Shown: positions 7,068-15,916 of the stretch, piece after piece
Layout: each line of letters begins with the position of its first letter
Numbering within the stretch: the stretch's first letter is position 1
Source of the DNA: Aquamicrobium sp.
Lineage (GTDB): Bacteria; Pseudomonadota; Alphaproteobacteria; Rhizobiales; Rhizobiaceae
Direction of reading: 5' to 3'
NCBI RefSeq assembly: GCF_023954335.1
Contig: NZ_JAMLIE010000001.1
Coordinates: 310,001 to 374,000, forward strand
DNA: 64,000 nucleotides
Program-made: the position numbers and the translations under genes
The notes under the pieces: model-generated
Told to the model about the DNA's origin: nothing
Databases searched by the model: none
What the model saw: the letters and a program-made list of their open reading frames with translations, nothing else

Positions 7068-8372
7068 GTGCTGCATTTCATCCTTGCCGATCTCGTGCGC
7101 AATCGCGTCGGCGTCGCGATCCTCGTCGTCCTCGTGGCGCTGGCCACCGCGCTCGGCGTCGCCGTGACCCTGCAGGAACGCGCGCTGCGCCTCGGCAGCG
7201 CCCGCGCCGCCGCGCCGTTCAACCTGGTGGTCGGCGCGCCGGGCAGCGAGACCCAGCTCGTCCTCTCCTCCGTCTTCCTCCAGCCCGCGCCGCTGCCGCT
7301 CCTGAAGCCGCAGGTGCTGGCCGCGCTGCGCGCCGACCCGCGCGTCGCGGCAGCGGTGCCGGTCGGCTTCGGCGACTTCATCGAGACCCACCCCATCATC
7401 GGCACCACCTCCGACGCCATCGCCATGTTCGGCGGGCTGTCGGAAGGCACGGGCTTCGACCATCTCGGCGACGCCGTGGCGGGGGCGCAGGTGGCGCGCG
7501 CCATCGGCTCGACCTTCCGGCCGTTCCACGGCAATGCCGGCGAGGCGGGCGAGGTCCACGCCGGGATGGAGTACCGCATCACCGGCCGCCTCGCGCCGAC
7601 CGGCACGCCGTGGGACCGCGCCATCCTCGTGCCGATCGAGGCCGTCTGGGACGTCCATGCCGACCATGGCGACGGCGAGGCCGACCATGACGGGGCGGAA
7701 GCGCACGGTCACGACCATGGCCACGATCACGCGCACGACGACGATCACGGCCACAATCATGGGCACGACCACGACCATGAGGGCGGGATCGCCTCGCGGC
7801 CGGTGGACGAGACGAGGCTGGCGGACGGCGACAATCCCGGCGTCCCCGCCATCGTGGTCAAGCCGAGATCGATCGCCGACGCCTACAATCTGCGCCTCGA
7901 ATACCGCGCCGGCGGCGCCACGCTCGCCGCCTTCCCCGCCGAGGTGCTGACGCGGCTCTACGGCACGCTCGGCGATGCGCGGCAGGTGCTGGCGCTGGTC
8001 GCGGCCGGGGCGCAGGCGCTGGTCGCCGCCGCCATCCTGATGGTCGTTGCCATCCACGTGCTGCAACGCCGCCGCCAGATCGGCGCGCTCAGGGCGTTCG
8101 GCGCGCCGCGCGCCGTGGTGCTGGCCATCGTCTGGCTGGAGGCCTTTGCCGTCGTTCTCGCCGGGCTCGTTCTCGGCTTCGCCATCGGCTATGCCGCCGC
8201 CCGCGTCCTGTCGGCGAAGCTCGGCGCGGCGAGCGGCATCGCCATGCCGGTCGAGTTCCACGCCGCCGATGTCCGGCTGCTGCTGGCATTCCTGATTGCC
8301 GCAGCAGTGGTCACGCTGCTGCCGGCCTTCCTCGCCTACAGGCAGACGCCGGCGCAGGCGCTGCGCGCGTGA
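7068..8372 (+). CDS. FtsX/MacB-type ABC permease with histidine-rich periplasmic loop
   Basis: 434 residues starting at GTG 7068, preceded by a strong GAGGAGG site. One N-terminal membrane helix, a large periplasmic domain and three C-terminal helices give the FtsX/MacB topology (LVAAAILMVVAIHVLQRRR, then LVLGFAIGYAAARVL). Residues 197-237 contain 15 histidines in alternating HD/HG pairs, typical of zinc, nickel or cobalt binding. The core permease family does not need such a loop, so it probably confers metal sensing or capture. Together with the ATPase and the secreted protein it forms a three-gene unit. The transported or mobilised substrate is unknown. Confidence 0.85.
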   Translation: MLHFILADLVRNRVGVAILVVLVALATALGVAVTLQERALRLGSARAAAPFNLVVGAPGSETQLVLSSVFLQPAPLPLLKPQVLAALRADPRVAAAVPVGFGDFIETHPIIGTTSDAIAMFGGLSEGTGFDHLGDAVAGAQVARAIGSTFRPFHGNAGEAGEVHAGMEYRITGRLAPTGTPWDRAILVPIEAVWDVHADHGDGEADHDGAEAHGHDHGHDHAHDDDHGHNHGHDHDHEGGIASRPVDETRLADGDNPGVPAIVVKPRSIADAYNLRLEYRAGGATLAAFPAEVLTRLYGTLGDARQVLALVAAGAQALVAAAILMVVAIHVLQRRRQIGALRAFGAPRAVVLAIVWLEAFAVVLAGLVLGFAIGYAAARVLSAKLGAASGIAMPVEFHAADVRLLLAFLIAAAVVTLLPAFLAYRQTPAQALRA

Positions 8373-8382
8373 GGCGGGCGCT

Positions 8383-8943
8383 TCATTCGCCCCAGCGTGG
8401 GGCTATGCCGGTCTCGACGCCGAGCTGGTCGAGCATGCGCATGACGGTATGGTCGACGAGGTCGGCGATCCCTTCCGGCCGGTTGTAGAACGCCGGCACC
8501 GGCGGGAAGATCACCGCGCCGAGCCGCGCCAGCTTCAGCATGGTTTCGAGGTGCCCCGCATGCAGCGGCGCTTCGCGGATGCCGAGCACCAGCGGCCGGC
8601 GCTCCTTCAGCGTCACGTCGGCGGCGCGGCTGATCAGGTCGCCGCCATTGCCGGTGGCGATGTTGGACATGGTCCTGACCGAGCACGGGGCGACGATCAT
8701 GCCGTGCGCCCGGAACGAGCCGGAGCTGATCGGCGCGCCGATGTCGGCATGGCGGTGGACGACGTCGGCCAGCGCCTCGATGTCCCTGATCGCGACGTCG
8801 CATTCCTGCGCGATGGTGCGCCGCGCCGCCGGGCTGACGACGAGATGCGTCTCGATGCCGTCGACGCCGCGCAGCACCTGCGCGATCCGCAGGCCGTAGG
8901 GGGCGCCGCTGGCCCCGGTCATGGCGAGGATAATGCGTTTCAT
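8383..8943 (-). CDS. ubiX: Flavin prenyltransferase UbiX
   Basis: 186 residues starting MKRIILAMTGASGAPYG at 8943; upstream open frame is not part of the family. UbiX makes prenylated FMN, the cofactor of UbiD-type decarboxylases in ubiquinone synthesis. Family segments visible are the FMN-binding TGASGAPYG, the APCSVRTMSNIATG segment, and the C-terminal FPPVPAFYNRP. Length matches the family. It converges with the ABC permease, leaving 10 nt between stops. No ubiD is seen in the window. Confidence 0.93.
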   Translation of the reverse strand: MKRIILAMTGASGAPYGLRIAQVLRGVDGIETHLVVSPAARRTIAQECDVAIRDIEALADVVHRHADIGAPISSGSFRAHGMIVAPCSVRTMSNIATGNGGDLISRAADVTLKERRPLVLGIREAPLHAGHLETMLKLARLGAVIFPPVPAFYNRPEGIADLVDHTVMRMLDQLGVETGIAPRWGE

Positions 8944-9049
8944 GCTCGGTCCCGAAGCCCTGAGGCGTGCCCGCTCCTTGAACACCACTAGGCGCGGCCT
9001 GTCCATAAAGCGGGTCGGCAAGCGGCGATGACGCGAGGTCGCACCCCCG

Positions 9050-10570
9050 TCAAAGATGCGCCGCGATCCTCTCCGCCGCCTCGCCGTCCCGCGTGTCGAT
9101 CCGCCGCCAGCCCATCGGCCCGGGATCGCGCCCGAGCTGGGCGCGCACGACGGAAGCGGTCGCGTCGGACGGATCGCCGCGCCGCGCCTCGACCCGCTCG
9201 ACCAGCATGCGCTCCGGCGCCTCGAGCCAGAAGCCGGCGAAATCGACGCCGGCCGCCGCCGCCACCGCCTCAATGGCGGCGCGTTCCTCCGGCCGGCCGG
9301 CCACGGCGTCCGCGATCACGCCGTGGCCGGCGGCGAGGATGCGGGCCGCCTCCTCGCATTGCCGCGCATAGACCGTGCCCGAGACCTCCGGCCGGTAGGC
9401 CTCATCCGGCAGGCGCGTCTCGGCCGCCACCCCGAACAGCGCCTTGCGGATGCGGTCGCTGGAGAGGATCCGCGCGCCGGGCGCGGGGCCGATGGCATGG
9501 GCGATCCGTGCCGCCGCCGTCGACTTGCCGGAGCCGCTATAGCCGCCGATGGCGACAAGGCGCGGGGCCGGCGGCGCGGCAAGCGCGCGGGCGAGGTCGA
9601 GATAGGCGCGGGCTTCTTCCGCGAGCGCATCCGCGTCCGCGCCGCCTTGCAGCGCCTGGCTCGCCGTCACATGGGCGCGCACGGTGGCGCGCATAGCGAG
9701 GAACAGTGGCATAAGCGGCAGGCCGGCTGTTTCGTTGGCGGCGTCGAGATAGCGGTTGAACACGAGGTTGGCGAGCGCGCCGAGGTCGCGATGCCACAGA
9801 TCCATGACGAGGAAGGCGAGATCGTAGAGGATGTCGATCGTCGCCATCTCCTCGTCGAATTCGAGGCAGTCGAACAGCACCGGCTCGCCGTCGATCTCGA
9901 CGATGTTGCGCAAATGAAGGTCGCCGTGGCAGCGCCGCACCTTGCCCTCGCGCTGGCGCGCGTCGAGCAGCGGCCGATGGCGTCGCCACAAGGCGCGCAT
10001 CGCCTGCACCGCCGCCTCGGTCGCGGCGTCGCCGAACACGGCGCGCCCCGCCTCCAGCCCGGCCTCGTTGATGCGCAGCACCGCCTCGATCCGGGCGCTG
10101 CCGCTGGTGCGCGCATCGGCAACCGTCGGCGCGTCGGCGTGGAAGGCGGCGATCGTCGCGGCGAGCCGCGCGATGAGAGGCAGTGAGAGCGCGCCGCGCC
10201 GTGCCATGCGGTCGAGGAGCTTGTCCTCGTCGAAGCGCGCCATTTCGAGCACGGCCTCGACCGGCGTCCCCTCGTCGTCGAGCGTCAGCGTTCCGTCGCT
10301 TGTCCGTGTCAGCCGCCGTACCCGGCGGTAGAGGCCGGGCGCGGTGCGGCGGTTGAGCTCGAGCTCGCGTTCGCACAGCGCCAGCCGCCGCTCGGGCGTC
10401 GAGAAATCGAGATAGGGCTGGCGTACCGCCTTCTTCAGCTTCCACGCGATGCTGCGGCCGAGGAGGACGAGCGAGATGTGGGTCTCGGCCGTCTCCGGCG
10501 GCTGGCCGTCACGGCGGGCGAGTTCGGCGCGCAGGAAGGCGAGAGCTTCGTCCTGGGTCTCGATCCGCAT
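9050..10570 (-). CDS. Fusion of APH-like kinase and P-loop kinase domains
   Basis: 506 residues. The N-terminal 320 residues resemble an aminoglycoside-phosphotransferase fold (HGDLHLRNIVEIDGEPVLFDCLEFD contains the catalytic loop and metal-binding DCLEF). The C-terminal 170 residues form a P-loop kinase with Walker A GGYSGSGKST. This two-domain arrangement (COG2187 plus COG0645) is widespread in proteobacteria; the substrate is not known to me. The gene lies between ubiX and an AraC regulator, all on the minus strand. Confidence 0.85.
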   Translation of the reverse strand: MRIETQDEALAFLRAELARRDGQPPETAETHISLVLLGRSIAWKLKKAVRQPYLDFSTPERRLALCERELELNRRTAPGLYRRVRRLTRTSDGTLTLDDEGTPVEAVLEMARFDEDKLLDRMARRGALSLPLIARLAATIAAFHADAPTVADARTSGSARIEAVLRINEAGLEAGRAVFGDAATEAAVQAMRALWRRHRPLLDARQREGKVRRCHGDLHLRNIVEIDGEPVLFDCLEFDEEMATIDILYDLAFLVMDLWHRDLGALANLVFNRYLDAANETAGLPLMPLFLAMRATVRAHVTASQALQGGADADALAEEARAYLDLARALAAPPAPRLVAIGGYSGSGKSTAAARIAHAIGPAPGARILSSDRIRKALFGVAAETRLPDEAYRPEVSGTVYARQCEEAARILAAGHGVIADAVAGRPEERAAIEAVAAAAGVDFAGFWLEAPERMLVERVEARRGDPSDATASVVRAQLGRDPGPMGWRRIDTRDGEAAERIAAHL

Positions 10571-10592
10571 GGTCTCGCCCCCGCTTTCGGCG

Positions 10593-11576
10593 TCAGCCCG
10601 CCACCGCCTCGCGCCGGCGGCGGAACTGGGCCGGCGTCAGCCCGGTCCAGCGGCGGAACGCCTTGGCGAAGGCGCTTTCGTCGGAAAAGCCCAGCGCCTC
10701 GGCGATGTCGCGCAGACCGGAGCCGCCGCGCAGCCGCTCCACCGCGAGGGCATGGAGGCTGGCGTCGCGCAGCAGCTTGAACGAGGTGCCCTCCTCGGCC
10801 AGCCGCCGGTTCAGGTGCCGGCCGCTGAGGCTGAGCCGCTCGGCGACGCGCTCCTTGCCCCAGCGCGGATTGGTGCGGATCAGCCGCTGCACCTCGGCGG
10901 AAAGGCTGGCCTGGCCGAGCTCGGCCAGCATCCGGTCGGTCAGCTCGCGCAGATGCGCGCGCAGCGTGCCGTTGGCCTGGATCAGCGGCAGGGCGAGCTG
11001 CGAGGCGTCGAACATCAGCGCGTTGTCGGCCGCGCCGAAGGTCAGCGGGATGCGCAGCAGCGCGCGGTACTCGCCCGGCGCGCCGAGCGGCTGGTGGGCG
11101 AGGCTGAGGCCGGCCGGCCGGAACGCGCCGCCCGTCGCCCAGATGCTGAGCCGGAGCAGGCCGGCGAGCGCGGCTTCGACGCGCTCGGCCTGCCGCGTCG
11201 CCAGATGCGGCCGGTAGTGGACCGCGACGAGGTCGCCGTCGTTGTCGACCACGAAATCGCCGCCCTCGCCGACGATGGGCGCGACCTCGACGAGCTGCTC
11301 CAGCGCCTCGCCCAGCGTGTCGCAGGAGGCGAGCAGCATGCCGGCGCAGTCGAGATGGCCGGCCTGCAATTCGAGGCCGAGGCGCAGGCCGGCGAGCGCG
11401 TCGCCGCTGGCGCCGCAATAGGCGTCCCACAGACGGTCGAGCGTGGCGAGTGGCAGCCGCGCATGGTCCTCGACCGCCTTGCGCAATTCGGCCGGCAGCG
11501 CCAGCGCCTGCCGGTCGGCGCTCTGGATGACCGCGCGCGCATAAAGCCGGTTGACGCTGAAGAGATCCTCGCTCAT
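10593..11576 (-). CDS. AraC-family transcriptional regulator
   Basis: 327 residues. The N-terminal 200 residues are an arabinose-binding-type domain of the OruR/ArgR-like AraC group. The C-terminal part has two HTH motifs with the signature GLRDIAEALGFSDESAFAKAF and RRWTGLTPAQFRRRR. It is divergent from the thiamine-diphosphate enzyme at 11712, with a 16-bp palindrome between them, so it probably controls that gene and possibly itself. Confidence 0.9.
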   Translation of the reverse strand: MSEDLFSVNRLYARAVIQSADRQALALPAELRKAVEDHARLPLATLDRLWDAYCGASGDALAGLRLGLELQAGHLDCAGMLLASCDTLGEALEQLVEVAPIVGEGGDFVVDNDGDLVAVHYRPHLATRQAERVEAALAGLLRLSIWATGGAFRPAGLSLAHQPLGAPGEYRALLRIPLTFGAADNALMFDASQLALPLIQANGTLRAHLRELTDRMLAELGQASLSAEVQRLIRTNPRWGKERVAERLSLSGRHLNRRLAEEGTSFKLLRDASLHALAVERLRGGSGLRDIAEALGFSDESAFAKAFRRWTGLTPAQFRRRREAVAG

Positions 11577-11631
11577 GGCCCGAATTGCCGCCTGCCCGTC
11601 CTGTTTGAAACGTTACGGTCAGCCCCCGCTG

Positions 11632-11647
11632 AACTAAGCTCTTAGTT
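11632..11647. promoter_or_regulatory. Palindrome in the araC / ThDP-enzyme intergenic region
   Basis: AACTAAG-CT-CTTAGTT, a perfect 7-bp inverted repeat with a 2-nt centre, in an otherwise GC-rich area. It is about 65 nt upstream of the ThDP-enzyme ATG and 56 nt upstream of the regulator start. It could be an operator for the AraC protein, although AraC proteins usually bind direct repeats. Confidence 0.4.
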
Positions 11648-11711
11648 AGTAGAGCATATTCCGGGATCGGGCCAGTGGCCGCCCGGAAAGGCGACTATCG
11701 GGGGGAATTAC

Positions 11712-13457
11712 ATGAGCGAGATGAAAGGCGGCGAGCTTCTCGCCCGCATGCTGCATGCCGAAGGCGTCGAGCGCGTGTTCGGCATCATCGACGGAACCTA
11801 TTTCGGCTTCTATTCGGCGCTTCACCGGCTTGGCATCGAGATCGTCACGCCGCGCCACGAGACCAGCGCCGCCCACATGGCCGGGGCCTATGCGCGGCTG
11901 ACGGGCAGGCTCGGCGTGTGCATGGCCTCGAACGGGCCGGGGGTGGCCAATCTCCTGCCCGGCCTCGTCGTCGAGCAGGCGGAGGGCAACCGGGTGCTCG
12001 CCATCACCAGCGCCCGCCGGCCGGCGATCATGTATCCCGACCGCGGCGGCGCCTACCAGTGCTTCGACCAGGCCGGGGTGATCGGCCGCATCGCCAAGTG
12101 GAGCGCGGCGGTCTCCTCCTTCGAGCGCATCCCGGAGCTGGCGCGCAAGGCGCTGCGAGCCTCGTGGGAAGGCCGCCCCGGCGTCGTCCATCTCGACGTG
12201 CCGGAAACGCTGATGAACGGCAAGGTCAAGGCTCCCGCCGCGTCGAAGCCCACGCAATACCGCCGCGCCGCGCCGATCCCCGCGCCGGAAGATCAGGTCG
12301 AGCGCGCCGCGCGCTGGCTCACCGAGGCCGACGCGCCGATGATCCATGCCGGCAGCGGCGTCGTCCATGCGCGCGCCTTCGCCGAGCTGGAGCGGGTGGC
12401 GATGCTCACCCACGCCCCGGTGACGACGAGCTGGGCGGCGCGCGGCGCCCTGCCCGAGACCTCGCCGCTCGCCGTGCCGATGCCGCATGTCAGGATCAAC
12501 CACAAGGTGCGCAACGAGGCGGACGTCGCGCTGGTCCTCGGCTCGCGCCTCGGCGAGACCGACTGGTGGGGCAAGCCGCCCTATTGGCGCGACCCCGCCG
12601 AGCAGCGCACGATCCAGGTCGACATCGACGAAGGCAATCTCGGCCTGAACAAGCCCGCCGATCTGCCGGTGCTGGCCGATGTGAAAGGGTTTCTTTCCGC
12701 ACTGGCCGGGCGGCTGGAGACGATGGAAATCGCCGGCCTCGACGCCCGCCGGCGGCGCATGGAGGGCTACGCAAAGCTGATGGCCGACGAGCGCGCCGGC
12801 TGGGACAAGGCGCTCGCAGACATAAGCGAGCCGATGAACCCGGCCCATATCGCCACGATCTGCGGCGAGCTGTTCCCCGAGGACAGCGTGCTGGTGGCCG
12901 ACGGCGGCAACGCCGCGGTCTGGGCGATGTTCTACCACAAGGCGCGGGTGCCGAACCGCATCCTCTCCACCTTCCGCTTCGGCATGCTGGGAGCCGGCAT
13001 GGCGCAGGCCATCGGCGCGGCGGTCGCCTGCCCGGAGGTCCCGGTGTGCTGCATCATCGGCGACGGCGCCTTCGGCTTCCACCCGCAGGAGGTCCAGACG
13101 GCGGTGCGCAACAAGGCGCGGGTGATCTGGATCGTGCTGTGCGACAAGCAGTGGGGCATGGTCAAGATCAACCAGCACTTCATGCTGCGGCCGTTCAAGA
13201 CCATGCTGTTCAAGAAGCTCGGCGCTGACGAGTCGATCAAGACCGACCTCGGCGAGATCCGCTTCGACCTGATGGCGCAGTCGATGGGCGCGCATGGCGA
13301 GCGCGTGTCCTCGGCCGGCGCGTTCCGCGCCGCGCTCGGCCGTGCGCTCGACAGCGGCGGCGCGGCGGTGATCCATGTCGACGTCGACCCGGTCAAGCAC
13401 ATGTGGGCGCCTGGCCTGATCCACTTCAAGAAGATGCACGAGGAGCCGGCTGGCTAG
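11712..13457 (+). CDS. Thiamine-diphosphate-dependent enzyme (acetolactate synthase-like)
   Basis: 581 residues with the three-domain layout of the acetolactate synthase / benzaldehyde lyase group: an N-terminal domain with the catalytic Glu in PRHETSAAHMAGAYARL, a central Rossmann-like domain, and a C-terminal ThDP domain with GDGAFGFHP near residue 455. The usual NN of the GDG-x-NN motif is replaced by CDKQWG, so the Mg ligand would be Asp. It is probably a carboligase or decarboxylase acting on a 2-keto acid; the substrate is unknown. No small regulatory subunit gene is nearby, arguing against biosynthetic IlvBH. Confidence 0.85.
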   Translation: MSEMKGGELLARMLHAEGVERVFGIIDGTYFGFYSALHRLGIEIVTPRHETSAAHMAGAYARLTGRLGVCMASNGPGVANLLPGLVVEQAEGNRVLAITSARRPAIMYPDRGGAYQCFDQAGVIGRIAKWSAAVSSFERIPELARKALRASWEGRPGVVHLDVPETLMNGKVKAPAASKPTQYRRAAPIPAPEDQVERAARWLTEADAPMIHAGSGVVHARAFAELERVAMLTHAPVTTSWAARGALPETSPLAVPMPHVRINHKVRNEADVALVLGSRLGETDWWGKPPYWRDPAEQRTIQVDIDEGNLGLNKPADLPVLADVKGFLSALAGRLETMEIAGLDARRRRMEGYAKLMADERAGWDKALADISEPMNPAHIATICGELFPEDSVLVADGGNAAVWAMFYHKARVPNRILSTFRFGMLGAGMAQAIGAAVACPEVPVCCIIGDGAFGFHPQEVQTAVRNKARVIWIVLCDKQWGMVKINQHFMLRPFKTMLFKKLGADESIKTDLGEIRFDLMAQSMGAHGERVSSAGAFRAALGRALDSGGAAVIHVDVDPVKHMWAPGLIHFKKMHEEPAG

Positions 13458-13464
13458 ATTTGCG

Positions 13465-14196
13465 TCAGCCCGGCAGCGCCAGCAGCACGCCGGTGACGGC
13501 GAGCAGCGCGAAGACGAACTGGCGGAAGCGCCGCTCGTCGATGCGGCTGTGCAGCCATTCGCCGGCGACGAGGCCGACCAGCACCACCGGCAGGTAGGTC
13601 ACCAGGCGGGGCAGGTTGGGGATCAGGCTGCCGTCGAACAGGAAGATGATCGTGAGCAGGCCGTTGAGCGCCAGCCAGACCGCGATCAGCGTCGCGCGCA
13701 GCCGCGCCTTGTCGAGCGGCGTCCCGGCGAGGCCGTAGACGAGCAGCGGCCCGCCCGAGGCGAACAGGCCGTGGCTGACGCCGGCGGCCAGCATCAGCCC
13801 GCGCGTCACCGCAAGGCCGTGGCGGACGGCCTCGCCGCCGCGCGCCATCCGCCACAATTCGCGCCCGGCGAACCAGACGATCAGCAGGCCGAACAGGGTC
13901 TTCAGCAGCGCGCCTTCGAGCGCGGGCCGCAGCAGGTAGCCGATCACCGTGCCCGCCGCCATCAGCGGCAGGATGAGGCGAAACAGCGTCGGCAGGTGGA
14001 TGCGGCGGCGGTGGCGGAAGGTCAGGTAGCCGCTCTGGGCGATGTTGAGCGGCACCAGCACCGGCAGGAGCTCGGGGATCGGCAGGAACAGCGCGCCGAG
14101 CGACAAGGCGATGACGATGCTTCCGAAGCCGGTCACGGCCTCGACCGTGTAGGCGACAAGGATGAAGGCTCCGAGAAGGAGCCAAGGGTCTATCAC
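13465..14196 (-). CDS. TauE/SafE-family membrane protein (operon gene 5)
   Basis: 243 residues starting at GTG 14196, chosen because GTGA overlaps the SDR stop (14193-14195). It has about eight hydrophobic helices and the glycine-rich TVEAVTGFGSIVIAL near the N-terminus, typical of the sulfite exporter TauE/SafE family. These proteins are thought to move sulfonates, sulfite or organic anions. It is the last gene of the FMO-SBF-epimerase-SDR-TauE operon and may export a product of it. It is the first of three family members in the window. Confidence 0.85.
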   Translation of the reverse strand: MIDPWLLLGAFILVAYTVEAVTGFGSIVIALSLGALFLPIPELLPVLVPLNIAQSGYLTFRHRRRIHLPTLFRLILPLMAAGTVIGYLLRPALEGALLKTLFGLLIVWFAGRELWRMARGGEAVRHGLAVTRGLMLAAGVSHGLFASGGPLLVYGLAGTPLDKARLRATLIAVWLALNGLLTIIFLFDGSLIPNLPRLVTYLPVVLVGLVAGEWLHSRIDERRFRQFVFALLAVTGVLLALPG

Positions 14197-14981
14197 TGCT
14201 CGAGCTCCACGGCGAATTTGCGCGTCATCAGCCGCTGGTAAAGGTCGGGTGCGAGCCGCCACAACAGGCTTGCCGCCACGCTCGCGCGGTCCGAATAGAC
14301 GCGTTTCTTCCGCTTTTCCAGTGCCGCGACGATGCGTTCGGCCATCCAGTCGGCGTTTTTCAGCCGGCCGATGGTCGAGCGGGCGTGGCGGGCCGGCCTG
14401 CCGTCATGGCCGAGCGCGTTCCGCTCGATCGGCGTGTCGAGGAAGCTCGGATAGGCCATCAGCACATGGATGCCGAGATGCTGCTGTTCGCAGCGCAGCA
14501 CCTCGAAGGACTGCGCCAGCGCCGCCTTGGCCCCGCAATAGAAGGCGCGGCCGAGCACCGGCATCCAGCCGGCCATCGAGCCGATATTGACGATCGCGCC
14601 TCTGTGCGCCTGCAATTGCGGCAGCGCGGCGAGCGCCAGCTCCAGCGGCGCCTGCCAGTCGACCTGCATCACCTTGCGCAGCACCGCCGGGTCGGTCTTC
14701 GCCGCCGGCGAGCGATGGGTGATGCCGGCATTGTTGACGAGGACGCTGACGCCGCCGAAGCGGGCCTGCGCCCGCACGAGGAGCTCTTCCCTGTGGGCGG
14801 GGTCGGTGATGTCGCCGGCGACGCAGACGATGCGCCCGGCGTCGCCCAGCTCGTCCGCCACCGCGTTCAGCAGGGCAGGGTCGAGATCGGCGAGGACGAG
14901 GTTGTCGCCACGCCGCCAGAAGGCGCGGGCCAGCGCCCGCCCCAGCCCGCCGCCGGCGCCGGTGATCAGGGTGCAGCTCAC
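14193..14981 (-). CDS. Short-chain dehydrogenase/reductase (operon gene 4)
   Basis: 262 residues. The start is GTG 14981, which overlaps the stop of the upstream epimerase gene as GTGA. Classical SDR features are the cofactor motif TGAGGGLGRAL, NNAGIT, the catalytic Ser in IGSMAGWMPV and the Y-x3-K as YCGAK. It has a longer C-terminus than minimal SDRs (FAVELEQ end). Probably an NAD(P)-linked alcohol/ketone oxidoreductase acting in series with the flavin monooxygenase and the extended SDR of this operon. Confidence 0.88.
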   Translation of the reverse strand: MSCTLITGAGGGLGRALARAFWRRGDNLVLADLDPALLNAVADELGDAGRIVCVAGDITDPAHREELLVRAQARFGGVSVLVNNAGITHRSPAAKTDPAVLRKVMQVDWQAPLELALAALPQLQAHRGAIVNIGSMAGWMPVLGRAFYCGAKAALAQSFEVLRCEQQHLGIHVLMAYPSFLDTPIERNALGHDGRPARHARSTIGRLKNADWMAERIVAALEKRKKRVYSDRASVAASLLWRLAPDLYQRLMTRKFAVELEQ

Positions 14982-15916
14982 AGTTCGCCCCGCGCGCGGG
15001 CGTGGCCGACATAGAAGCGGAACGTCTCCTCCGAGGTCTTCTGCGGCCGGTAGCCGAATTCCTCCTTCAGCCGCCGGTTGGACAGCACCGGCCGGTAGCG
15101 CAGGAAATTGACCTGCTCCGGCCCGTAGCGGCCGATGCCGAGCCGGCGCGCGACCCACAGCGCCGCCTTGATCAGCCCCGCCGGCAGCGTGCGGACCGGC
15201 TTGCCGAGGATGGCGGCGATCTCGCGGACCGTCAGCGCGCCGTCGCCGGCCATGTTGTAGATGCCGCTCCTGTCGCCGCGCAGACCGTGCTCGATGGCGG
15301 CGACCACGTCCTCGTCCCAGATGAAGACGAAGGGCGATTCGCTGCCCCTGATGGCGAGCATGCGCTTCGCCCGGAACAGGTTGGTGATCAGGTTCCTCGT
15401 CGCCGCGCCGAGGATAGTGCCGGGGCGCAGGACGAGCTGGCGCAGCTCCGGGTGCGTCTCGCGGTATTCGGCCAGCATCTCCTCGACCCGGCGCTTGTGG
15501 TCGGAATAGGCGAATTCCGGGTTGCCGCGCAGCGGCTGTGTCTCGTCGATCCAGGCCGGGTTGTCGGCGTGGTAGCCATAGGCCGCGCCGGAGCTGGTGA
15601 CGGTGATGTGGCCGACGCCGGCTAAAAGGCAGCATTCGAGCACGTTCCGCGTGCCGTTAACGTCGATGTCAAACTCGCGGGCGCGGTCGTTGCCGGCGTC
15701 GAGCACCGAGGCGAGATGCACGACATGGGTGATCGCCTCGTCGCCGAGCAGCGTGCCGAGCGCCGAGTCGCGCACGTCCATCCGCAGCACCGGAAAGGGC
15801 AGGTCGTCGCGCGGCCTGATGTCGGTGCCGACGACATGGAGATCGCGCGCCAGCCGGCTGCCGAGCAGGCTGCCGACATAGCCGCCCGCCCCGGTGATGA
15901 GCACCCGTGCGCTCAT
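14978..15916 (-). CDS. NAD-dependent epimerase/dehydratase, extended SDR (operon gene 3)
   Basis: 312 residues with the Rossmann motif TGAGGYVGSLLG at the N-terminus, the TSSGAAYG segment and the catalytic pair in YSDHK near residue 150. Start ATG 15916 overlaps the stop of the SBF gene (ATGA). Extended SDRs of this kind include nucleotide-sugar epimerases and 3-beta-hydroxysteroid dehydrogenase-like enzymes. No sugar-nucleotide genes are nearby, while an SBF symporter and a flavin monooxygenase are, so a small-molecule dehydrogenase role is the more likely inference. Confidence 0.85.
   Translation of the reverse strand: MSARVLITGAGGYVGSLLGSRLARDLHVVGTDIRPRDDLPFPVLRMDVRDSALGTLLGDEAITHVVHLASVLDAGNDRAREFDIDVNGTRNVLECCLLAGVGHITVTSSGAAYGYHADNPAWIDETQPLRGNPEFAYSDHKRRVEEMLAEYRETHPELRQLVLRPGTILGAATRNLITNLFRAKRMLAIRGSESPFVFIWDEDVVAAIEHGLRGDRSGIYNMAGDGALTVREIAAILGKPVRTLPAGLIKAALWVARRLGIGRYGPEQVNFLRYRPVLSNRRLKEEFGYRPQKTSEETFRFYVGHARARGEL

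Noticed and set aside
7672..7780. His-rich stretch as a repeat expansion artefact
   Set aside because: Codons are mixed (CAT/CAC, GAC/GAT) and the frame is intact on both sides, so it is a genuine protein segment.
11675..13228. 517-residue plus-strand open frame overlapping the ThDP enzyme
   Set aside because: Arg/Gly/Ala-rich shadow of the true frame at 11712; GC-rich DNA leaves long spurious frames.
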